A stretch of DNA of 64,000 nt from Schistocephalus solidus. Lineage: Eukaryota; Platyhelminthes; Cestoda; Diphyllobothriidea; Diphyllobothriidae. The stretch is from the NCBI GenBank assembly GCA_017591395.1, contig WEDG01001254.1, positions 1-64,000 of the forward strand. Direction: 5' to 3'. Shown here in pieces: positions 11,801 to 23,700 of this stretch (position 1 is the stretch's first letter; every line of letters starts with the position of its first letter). The position numbers were made by a program, and so were the translations under genes. The notes beneath the pieces were generated by a model, which made no database searches, had not been told where the DNA came from, and saw only the letters and a program-made list of their open reading frames with translations.

Positions 11801-14800
11801 GATAATTCGGTTTTTTCAGTAGATTTTACGCAAAAGAACACTACATGTTGAACCTTATATATTGAAGGAAAACAGGTAGGATTTGGACGAAATCAGAGGT
11901 TGGCGGACACTTAAGAAATTTCCTATACCATTTCATATCACAGAGCTTAGTCCATAGATTTTGTTCATTGTCCTAAGAAAGAACATTAAGAAAGATTTCG
12001 AATAAACCCGTTCCGGAACCGAAAATTTCGATCTTAATTCAATTAAACTCGGGTGACGGCAAGCGTAAGGAATCACATTGTCGTCCAGGAAAAAGAAATG
12101 AATTCTGCTTTAAAAAATATTTTGTCCAAATGGCTGACGTTTTTTAACAAAAAAAAACAGGAAAATCCTGCTTACCAATACTTTTGTTTTACTATGGTGA
12201 AAATTAAGACCGTTAACAAAATATGCACAAGATATTGTGGAGATGGACGAAAGAATCATCTATATTAAATTATAAGTATGCGATAACAAGACCAAACTCA
12301 AATTTTGATCACATACTGCGTGAGTGAGGTCAGCTACTGTACCTGATTATCCAAGTCATTCTAACAAAAGCCTACAAAATCTGTCACCGTCAGCAGGCAA
12401 GAAACGATATACCAGAATATTTCAGTAGCATGTATTTTGGCTTTTAAAATGGCTAATCTGCTCTCAAAATAGCCCTCAGAAGCATCCTAATTTTCATTAA
12501 TGCAACTTAATCGCTCGAAAGGGTATTTGAGATGAGATTAACGGCATTGCGTGTCCGACAAAGGGAATACTGGTCTCATGCTGCCGGTAGAGAGCAAAAT
12601 TCGTTATACAGGAAGTAGCTTACCATGGCATTCTCAAGCGGCTGACCGCAGACGGTACTTTCAAGGACTATCCACTGTTGTTTTCGCGGAAAGATCCCTT
12701 AAACAGACAGGAGAAGTGGACACACTAGCGGTGAGAGCAAGCGGCAAGAGATTTAAAAGATTTGTGCCATTCGATATTTTCTCAACTCCTGGCTTCTGTT
12801 TTAATATTTAGTGTTATTTTTTGCAGAAAAATGAGTACTGAGACATTGGCGACTCGATTCCAGCCCATGATGACTAATCACATCGAAAGAGAAATTGTGA
12901 AGAATATTTCAAATCTGATGGATGCAAGTGCAGGTACATTTGAAGGTAACAAAGATGATAGCCCAAAGCCTAAACCTTTGTCCCTGTCTTAAGCCTGACC
13001 TTAACCCTAATCCTAACGCTTTAACGCTGGCGCTAACCCTAATCTCTAATCCTAGCCCTACCCCCGAGGCCGAAGGGAAACCTTAAAGTCAACACTCAAT
13101 GGGAGGCGTAGTGGGTAATGGGTGAAAGGGAAGGAGGTTAAATTGAACCCTATCTAATGACATATGTATTTTATAGAATCCAAAACTAGGCGAGGCCACG
13201 TACCCAATCATCATCCAGAAATATATACTTAGCGCATTTTATATCAGGCGTACTTAGTTTGAACCTGACAAAAAAGCCCGTATTAAGACTTCGAACAAAA
13301 AGCTGGCATAAAACAAGAGAAGCTCACTAGGATGATCGTTTTCCGATCCATGGTTCTTCTTGAACTCTTCCCATGCGCGCACGAGGTATGCGGGGACTGC
13401 GCCCTTTACGACACGGATGCTAGAAGTGAGGCGAAAGTAGACGCACTGAGTGATGGAAAAGAGACAAGGGGAAATGAGTACAAGGCGACTTGAATGGTTA
13501 TAATGTCGTTCACTGGCGCAAGTATTATACAGCACAGTGACAATGCTGCATAATAAGACCTTGATGCACAATACCTGGGCAAGTGTGTTCGTGCAGTGCA
13601 TCGTCAGGTTATTCCTCCTCCACCCCAAACAGTCCCGTCAACAATTCGTCTAGCAACCAACAAAGTTTGCCTTAATTATTTTTACGTTACGGTTGCCAGA
13701 ATTACTGGTAGCTGGCTTTTCATAAAGCACTACTTCAGCCCTTTTACTTGGCGAGAAATACTCCCGACATTAATAGAGGAGATTGAAATATTCGTAAAAG
13801 TAGGCAACGATTTGTCCACCGCCTGATGCGTCCCATCTGGTAGCCCCTGCAGCCAATGCACTGCTTGAGCTGCGCGGGACTTGGAAAGCCTCACGTCAAT
13901 CGATGTTGAGTTGATTGTTGATTGGTTGCCATTCAAACCTCGGTTTCTGCATCAGTGATGGTCCACACGTACTCGTTGAAACACACACACTGAGCAAGCG
14001 ACGGGTTATTGGGAAAAAGCCAAAACCGTAAGCTTGGGGATCTACCATGTCCTCAAGACGAAGGAACCCGGGGTGGAGGGGATTGTGGCAAGCAATATGC
14101 GTCAAAATGGAGCGTAGGTGGAGGGGGGTTGTTAGTTATGGGTGTGCGTGAAGGTCGTAGTAGGTTGCAGGTGATGACTATGCATAACGTCCCTTAACTG
14201 GCTTCCACCTTGCATATGTGGCTCTCTGAAGCTAGGCTCTGCCTGACGGCCACAACCCGGTAACCGCATCCATTGGCGGGGTGAGAGTATCCGGCGTTGT
14301 TTATGTCGCCCACGTTTGGGCATGCTCAAAGTCACACACTGATGGCAGGCAATTGGCACCCTTCACGTAAATGGGAAGTGTGCGCGTTCCTCGGCTCCGT
14401 CCGATGTGGATCCTCTGCTGCATGGGTGGCCGCCAAAACCTGAGACTATCACGGTGTACTGAAAGCCCTGGCTTGGAAGGTTGCCAACTGATGATGCAAC
14501 TCAGACCTTGAAGTCAGCCAATGTGTGTGTGTTTGTGTGGAGTGATCGACTGGTGGACTTACAGTCAGGCTGCAATGGATCCTTTTTAATGTGGCCTCTA
14601 TGGCACTCTTACACACACGTGAGATCCGAGTCAATAACCGCATTTTTTGAAACAAGTGTTTGGGTTTCGGGGGTGGATGGGGGGTCAAGCCGTGTACGCG
14701 ACCCGTGCAGACAAGACCACTAGCTATGTCAGCCTCTGTAACCATTCACCGTACCAGCCAAATGACCGGCTCAGACAATGACTGGGACCTTGGGAATGGG

Positions 14801-17800
14801 GGAAGAGAGTGAGATATACGTCTCGGAGCTATTTAAAGCGCCAAAGCAATTACGATGGGTTAAAAGCCGTGGCTTGGAAGGTTGCCAACGGAGAGCTGAA
14901 CGCAGACCTCGCAGTGAGCCCAGGGTGTGTTTGTGTGGAGTGGTCGACTGAGAGTCAGGTTGCAAGGGCTCCTTCTTAATGTGGCCTCCATGGCACTCCC
15001 ACTCCGTGGGATCCGAGCCCAGTGTAGTGGCACGCTTATGGCTTCAGGTTCCCTCCGCACCAGCCACCTGCATTCTCTCCCGCCTCCGGTCTTCTTGAAC
15101 TGTTCGTGACCCCGGGTCCAGGTTGAAGAGGAGGAGGAGAGAGTGCGGTGCGCAAGTCTACTCTCCCTATAATCGAATTCACACGCAAGTCATCGTCCCT
15201 GCGTCAGCCTTGCTCTGCAGCACACGGTAGAGAACGTCGAAATCGACGGTCGAGCTGTCATGTGCCGAAAATGTCCTCAAAAACGAGCCGCGCTGCAGAC
15301 ACGCATAACCTAAACGGAGCCTATTATGACTCAGGGCACGCGTAGACGTGACCCTTTACACCACGTTAGACACTGCCCTCCTTATCTCATGAAATATCAA
15401 CCGAAATTCTGAAATGTGTTTAAATTCAAATAAATTACTTAAGTAGGGTTGTCGCATTGATGATTGTCATGCAGCCTAACCCCTAGATATTTCCACCACA
15501 GTAGGGTGCCGGTTTTTGAAGGAGCTTCGTTCTGACCGCCCGCAAAAAGCCTACCCTGCAAAAAATGGCTAATTAAGTAGTATGCAATTTTCTCAGTGAT
15601 TTTCAATGCTTTTAATAATTCAAATATATTTTATAGAAAACACGCACACGCCTTATGAGGGTCAAGCAGGATCTGCGGAAAAAGCGAAGAGAGCCAAGCA
15701 ACCGCAGGAGTGATCTCTGTGTACTCAACTAAAAGTTAGACGCACCATTTTAACTGGACGAAATTCTTCGTATTGTTCGAGGTTCCCGAGGCTAGAGAGG
15801 AGACCTGTCTGGTGTGGAAAAAAGAGTTCGGGTGATTGTACAGTTTGGAGGGGGGGGGCGAAAACGTTGGTCTGCAGCAAACCGAGGAGAGCAGAATAAA
15901 TCATAGAAGGAGTCGAATGGATGAACCATTCACGGGAAACAGTGACGATGGGCTATACGCCACGGAAAGCTGACTTTTCCTACCAATCAGCGAGCATTAC
16001 AACCCCAGGAAAAAAGCCTGCCTGAATAGTATTTTTTTTCGTTTACTTGAAGCCTGCAAAGTTATCTAGAAAGGACTCATAACGATCCACCAGGGCATTA
16101 CAGACCCTGAGAATTTAAACATCAAACGAACCAAATAGTTCGTTCGGATAAATTTTTCTGCGAGCCTACTTTCAGAGTATTCCAAGTGTTCTCGATGAAG
16201 ACCTGGAATGCTCTGCCTGCGGATATAATCATGTCCCCAGCCGTTGACACTTTAAAGCGGAAGTTTGACCAGTACAGCCATAAGTACCACCACGACATCC
16301 GAACCTTACAGATTTCCTTAAACATATTCCCATCCACACTTTTTAGCGTCATATAACATACTACTCCCTATGTTTGAGTAACATTATTTTATAATTGTTT
16401 GTCCTATGCCTTGCAGTGTGTCGGGGAGATAACCCTTTGTCCAACGTCCATTATATGTCAGCCTTTTTTAATTTGTAGTGTCATTGACATCAATAGGGAG
16501 CTCAAAGGCTTCGCCTATCTTTCCCTTAATAAAACTGAACTGAACTGAACTGAAAAGTCACCAAACTAAATATTTTGGGACACTGGTGTTTGACAGGAGG
16601 AGGGGTATTACGAGGCTGTCTTTGACAGCATACATGCTCTGAAGGAAGCCAAAGTATCTTATTCTTTCAGGCTACGAAAGTAAAGGCCTGAAAAACGTAG
16701 TTCAACTAAAATGATGAAAACCTTGGGAGACCCTATCGTTGGAACAAGGATTCTATTCGTCTAACGCCTCGAGAGCTTTCATTTCATTGGATGCCTACCG
16801 TTTCTTTTTCATTTTGCGCGGGTTATTTTCACCTCATTTAAACTTTATGTTGACTTATAAATTTCGGTTTTTAATTTACTTCCACCGTTTTTCGTGCTTT
16901 TTTGTTATTGTTTTGCCCCACCCATAAAACACCTATTACCAGGGTTCCCGTAAGACAGGCTGTCGGGTTTAATCATTTAATCTGGGACCCACCTATTGTG
17001 CTCCTACCAAACATTTTTGCCCGGGGGTCAAACTCACCTCGAAGGCTGCTAAAATAAACAAAACCTCGCAAATATCCCTGCATTTGGTTTTTTTGATTTG
17101 CAAGGTCATCGGAAATCAATGTGAAATGCTCATACTGCTTAAGTCGCAATATTTTGTTACACAGCTTATTACGCTACTTCTTGGAGTACGACTAGCCCGA
17201 GAACTATGAAAGCCGATTGTTTTCTGAATGTTGTGCCTGGAGGAGCATTATGCTTTCCTACCAATTAAGTTTACTCATTTGGCCCGATATTTCGCGGTTT
17301 TTCTATTTCCGTTTACTACATCTGTTGTTCCTAACCAAAGTAATGTTACCTTTAGCACTTGTTGTGTTTTAATCTAACTAAAATGTCACTTATTATTGAA
17401 AGGATGTTTACTCAATGAAGGCCGGTTTCCGACTTGTATGGAATTTTTTATGCCTTGACTTTCAGTTATCCGAATTTGAGATGTTCTGCAACATCGTGGT
17501 AGGCAGCCCTTCCTTGTGTGACCCCTCAACCTTGCCCATTAGGTGCTCCTGTTCGTTGCGGACAACAGGTCGATCCTGAGAAGGCCTGAATGTGCCGGTG
17601 TCCGAACGAAGGGTTTGAGTCAAGATCACCGACGTCACATTCCCGAGTGTGTATGCAGGCAAATTTTTGGATTTATAAGTGTCGGAAGAATAGGTTCAGC
17701 ACGTTACCAGAGCGCATAGATACGTCGTCTGATGGGGCACTCTTCACATCAAGGTACACAAGACTGAGGGAGTTGGTATGAACGCACACATGTTTCATTG

Positions 17801-18296
17801 GATAGGTCACTTAATGCAGACGCAGATGAATTCATTTTCGCGACCAGATATCTACAAAACGCAACTTTTCTGAAAATATTGAACCTACTAAGGGATTCCA
17901 GGTAAGAAAGGCTAACATGATCAAAAGAGAGAAGGAACTAACTTCGCGATTATGACTTCGGAGACAACCTCTGAAAAATCTTTCTGCTTCTCGCCATTGA
18001 AATTACAGGTACCGCCAACGGGGATCAATTTTAAGACCCGGTCTTCATCAGCGCAGATAAAGACCTCGCTGAAGGTTCCCTCTCCCACCTTCCGTACGTT
18101 TCCTCTCCGCCTATATAAGTAAAAAAACAACTCACGGACATGCTTGCGAGGATGAAATGGTTGTGTTGGCGGTGGTGGTGGTAGTAGTAGTAGTAGTAGC
18201 AGCAGTAGTAGGAGTAGTAGTAGGAGGAGAAGTAGAAGTAGTAGTAGTAGTATTAGTAGGAGTAGTATTAGTAGTAGTAGTAGTAGTAGTAGTAGC

Positions 18297-18358
<62 letters not shown>

Positions 18359-18375
18359 AAGTAGTAGTAGTAGTA

Positions 18376-18468
<93 letters not shown>

Positions 18469-21400
18469 GTAGTAATGCTGGTGGAAAACGTGTTAATGGT
18501 TGTGGTCAGGAAGTCAAACTGATGGCAAACATACGTTCGGGGAAAGACATGCTCAAAGGAACCGATGTCGGTCTGTTCCGCCAATTTAAGGAGTATCTGG
18601 AGGGCATCACCGACTTTGTACACTCTCTGTAAAGGAAAAGAAAAAAAAGGTCGCGAAGATGGCAAAGGTAGGAGAATGCTCAATGAATGCCCTTCCCACG
18701 ATAATTAATATTCCGGATAGCAGTCGACAGGCCAACCCGACTACAGCTCCGTGGTTGAGTGTTAGATTTGACAAACAATGACTACACTGTCCGGGTCCAA
18801 GTCCCAAGTTATCAAACCTGTAGTTGTGTATGGCTGGCTGGGGGACGGGGGCAGAAATGGTCATTCTTATCTCGTCGGTAATCATTCCTGCGCTTGCTCC
18901 CTGACACTCTCGGAGCACCCGGATTGATGTTTAATGTGGGAGCTGTATGCGCAACCAAGACTCGCTGTAGCAGATGACCCTAAGGCAGCTTCAGAGGAAA
19001 CGTTGTGTCCTAGGACACATGCCACATAAAATACACAGGTATGTTGCTAAGGGTGCAACAGGTAAGACGCAGACAGCTGTTTTATGGTTGCTTCCGATCA
19101 TCAGTATGCCAAATACCTGTGTATTATATGTGGCATGTGTCCTATGGCAAAAGATGCGTTCTGAGGCTGCCTTAGGGTCACCGCGGGACATACATGTTCC
19201 CTGACCAGATCGGTGAGCCGCACACTATCATCATATTCCCGATCGCAACCGACAAAAATTACGGGCCCGTGGCTCATTGGTAGAGCATTCGACTCAATGA
19301 GCGAAGGTCACGGGTTCGAATCGCAGGTGTTCCACACTTGGGATTGGATACTACTGGCTGATGAGGGATTACGGCAGTTCGACCGTCGGAGTCGGACGAT
19401 GTCCACCGTATGCTCCCCGAAAGGGTGGTACAGGGACGGTGACTTGCGCGTGATTTGGTTTAAAGTGATAGTAGCCTTGCGCTACAGCTACCGCACTCTC
19501 TCCTCCTCCCTCACCTGAGCCCGGTGTCATGACAGAGTAAGAAGACCGGAGGCGGGAGAGGGCGCAGGTCGCTGGCGCGACCGGAGCCGCCCCTGGGCGT
19601 ATTACCCCACCAGTCTCGGATCCCACGGAGTGGGAGTGCCATAAAGTTCACACTAAGAAGGAGCCATTGCAGCCCAACTCTCAGTCCGCCAGTCAACCAC
19701 TACACACATTGGGCTGACCACGCGGTTCGAGTTAAACCATCAGTTGCCAACCTTCTAAGCCACGGTTTTTAGCGCACCGTGATAGTTTCAAGCGCTTAAG
19801 ATTGTTTATAGTGAGGAAATGCACTGAGCTGTCGACCTCACTCTTTCCCTCACCCCCACAATCAGACCACCGTCCGAGCCAGTCAGTTGTCTGATGTGGG
19901 AGTGGACTCTCTGTTACAATGAACGCAGAAACCACATTTCCATGACAATTGTCAATTATTCAGCTACATAAGCCTTTCGTCCAGTAAGGCAGTTATTTCC
20001 CTCCCCCGAGAACCACTACTCATGATATTGTTGGCGCTACTGTGCACATACTGCATAAATTTATTTGAGTTAAGATTCCCACGAGGTGGTTTGATTAATT
20101 ATGGTGGGCGACAGTGGCAAACTGCACTCAAGTCTTCTTCCTAAAAGAATTGGGGCTGAACGCCCAAGAATGAGTTTGCCTCCGGCATAATGCCAGCTAT
20201 GTTTTATCTTTAAGAGTTCGATTAGATCCAGTGGAAAAAGAAATAAACGAGGAGGCTAGTTATTTTTAGTACGCCTTCTAGCAGACCAGAGAAGATTTTT
20301 CACGAGATGGCGTATCTCATCAAATGACAACCGACCTTCTGAAATAGGCCCTTGATTAAAAAGAATCACTCAGGTTGGGTTATAATACCAAGTATCGTGT
20401 AGCATAATCGCAGGAGGCCGGTTTCTAACTGCACTTTGTTTCGATCGCCTGCGAAAATCATACAACAAAATATTGTGACTTACAGTAGGTGTTCTAACTC
20501 ATGAAATCTGTTGGAAAACTATAGCATCAATAGGTATTCCTCTCGTATTGCAAGTGACACGGGGATGGGTAACACCGGAAATTCGGCGCAAGGCTACAAT
20601 TGGTACTAAATGAGTGCAAGAAGGAAATTTTTCGTGCATTCTTTTATAAAATGTAGTCCAACTTATGCAAACATCGAAAATCAATGAAAAATGGTATGCT
20701 AAATAAGAAGCTAATTGTACACATCGTATTTTTGCAAGCGTCCGGAAAGAAGCGCGTAGCAAATCAGGCGTTCAGTCGTGATTGAATTATTTTTATATTA
20801 TTTTGTATGATAATTTACCAACCTTATCCAATTATTCCTTTCTAATCGAAAGCACATTTAGAATTTCAGTTAAAAGGTTGAGATGCGCTACCTACCATAT
20901 GAAGTCCTGTTTTACTATGCAGTCAGATGCAGTCATTTAAGTTCCCCTCGAATTACGAAAAAATAACGCGCTCTGCTCCAAGGCATGGATCAAGCAAAGA
21001 AACCCACCTCTGGCTGTTCCAATTTCAATTGATCGTGGAAATCTAAGGGCTGGCTAAAATTTGATGCATATCAAGTATTAAGATGGACGTCATTGTTATG
21101 TGAATTTATACTGGTTTACCAGCAGTGTACTGCTGTATCGTCTCAGATGAAGTGCCTTCCTTTCTAGTGCCAAGTATTTAAAATAACGACCATAAGTGAA
21201 GATTGATATTTTAAGCAAAAGCCTAGTAACCAGGGGCAAAACATATGCAAATGGATCGATTAATGCAGCGCTTTCGTTCGTCAGCGAATTGATGGATTCC
21301 ATACGTTGCAGTAGGCTGGACGGGTAACTTGACCTAAACGTGAGTTGGCTCACGGTTCCGCTGGGGCCTCGTAACTCAGGTGGTTTGAATGAAAATGTAC

Positions 21401-21923
21401 TTGAACCTTGCCCTTGGTGTTGTGGGTTTAAATCCCGCTGGGATTTTTACAATTGGCTCATCTGCATTTAGACTTCCCATTTCTGATTTCATTTTTCACT
21501 ATACAACTGAACCTGTCTGTAGTCGTGTTCAAATGGCGCCCGAGCCTCGAACTCGCGACCTTATTGGGCAGAAGTCCAACGCTCTACCCACTGCGCCACG
21601 AGCTCGTTGTCTTGCCCCATTACCAATGTCAATATTCCCGATCGAAACCGGCAAGACAACGAGCTCGTGGCGAAGTGGGTAGAGCGTTGGACTTCTGCCC
21701 AACAAGGTCGCGAGTTCGAGGCTCGGGCGCCGCAGTGCCTTGGTTTGGGTATGGCTGGCTGATGACGGCTAATAAGCCAGAAATGGCCATTCCAGTCTCC
21801 CTTGTCTTTGTCGGTCATGTTATTCTGCCTATATACTTAGCTGCCTTACGGCTGCTGGCGGGGCTTGAGAGTTAGCCCAACGGGACGAGTGAGTCCTGTA
21901 ACCGATCGGTGAGCGCCCCATTA

Positions 21924-21954
<31 letters not shown>

Positions 21955-23637
21955 GGTAACGGTCCTCGAGATCTTCGCTGCTTAATTATTTGCACACCGT
22001 GAGTGTTCGCATCAGCTGGACCTGGCGGCCGTCGTCCATGAAGTGTATGAACCTTCTCCCTTGGTTCGAACCGCAATGGACAAAGGATGATCTGGGCATA
22101 TATTTCCACCTTTGAAATCCCTCAGCGGACTCTGCAATTAGCAAGGGAGTATCTGGCTGATTCATGTGACCTCCGCAATGCCCCCGTTGGACCCCCCCCC
22201 CCCTCCAAGGGTGACAGTTTTTTTCTCCTAAAGATCACCGGGAGTTTTTTTTCACTGTCTGCTCTTTTTTAACTATGTTCCACAATGTCGGCCTCGCCAA
22301 CATATCGAGATACTATTTTTTGGTACCACAACTCGCATGTACAAATAGGGAATTCAAAGGTGACTCACCTACATCTCCTCAAATATACTGATACTGAAGG
22401 TGGAACCGACAAAGACAAGGGAGACCGGAATGGCCGTCATCAGCCAGTCATACCCCATCCTGGGTGTGGATCACCCGAGATTCAAACCAACGACCTTTGG
22501 TCTTTGAGTGTAAGACTCTACCATTGAGCCACGGGCCCATTGTTTTGTCGGTTTGCGATCGGCGTGGCTCGTGGCTCAATGGCAGACTGTTGCACTCAAA
22601 GACCAAAGGTCGCAGGTTCGAATCTCGGGTGATCCACACCCACGATTGGGTATGACTGGCTGATGACGGCTAATAAGCCAGAAATGGCCATTCCTTGTTT
22701 TTGTCGGTTCCACGTTATCATCATATCCTCCAAGTTGCTATGCGACTGCCAGCGAGGGCTCTAAAGTGAGCTCCAGGGCACAACGGAACATACCTGTTCC
22801 TTAGCCAGATCGGTGAACACCTCACGGTCATATACATACATACATACATACATACATGGTGGCAGTTCGACCGTCGATTTCGACGAGGTCCACCGTATGC
22901 TCCACACCAGGTGGTGCAGGGACGGTGACTTGCGCGTGAATTAGTTTTAAGTGATAGTAGCCTTGCGCTGCAGCTACTGCACTCTCTCCTCCCCCACCTG
23001 AGTCCGGTGTCAAGACAGAGTCAAAGAAGACCGGAGATGGGAGAGGGCGCAGGTGGCTGGCGCGGCCTAAGCCGCCCCTGGGCGTGCCACCACACCTGGC
23101 TCGGATCCCACGGGTGGGAGTGCCATAAAGGCCACATTAAGAAGGAGCCATTGCAACCTGACTCTCAGTCCGCCAGTCAGCCACTCCACACAAAAACACA
23201 CATTGGGCTGACCACGCGGTCCGAGTTATCCCGTCAGTTGGCAACCTTCCAAGCCACGGCTTTTAGCGCACCGTGATAGTTTCAAGCGCGTCAGATTGTT
23301 TATAGTGAGGAAAATACGCTGAGCTCTCGACCTCACTCTCCCCACCCCCACAATCAGACCACTGTCCGAGCCAGTCAGTTGCCTGATGTGGGAGTGGGCG
23401 CATTGGCTGACGGATCGGCGTACCCGTCTTCGCGCGCCACAGCACGACCTGGCCCCCCATAACGCACACACAAGGATTCACAAACTCAGGGGATATGGAG
23501 CAGCCATCGCCGTCTGACTCCCCAGTTCACTGGTCAGCCACTCGACACACACAGCACATACACTGAGCCGACGGCGTGGTCTGGTGGAAGCGTCAGATTG
23601 GCAGACTTCCCAGCCACGGTTTCTAGGAAACCGTGAT

Positions 23638-23700
<63 letters not shown>

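Noticed and set aside
13254..13628. The whole 124-residue minus-strand open frame as a protein
   Set aside because: Only its middle (13328-13419) is haspin exon 6. The rest is intron read-through past good splice sites.
18157..18522. A 121-residue poly-Val open frame on the plus strand
   Set aside because: It is the other-strand reading of the (AGT)n microsatellite.
18132..18683. A 183-residue open frame dominated by Thr
   Set aside because: It joins haspin exon 3 to the (ACT)n intron repeat. A GTATGT donor at 18529-18534 ends the exon before the repeat.
18974..19204. Overlapping open frames on both strands
   Set aside because: Both come from the symmetry of the fold-back element and have no protein features.
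19262..19345. Possible functional tRNA gene
   Set aside because: The head has A and B boxes but runs straight into the SINE body and recurs with the same body elsewhere. No clean cloverleaf with a terminator was found.
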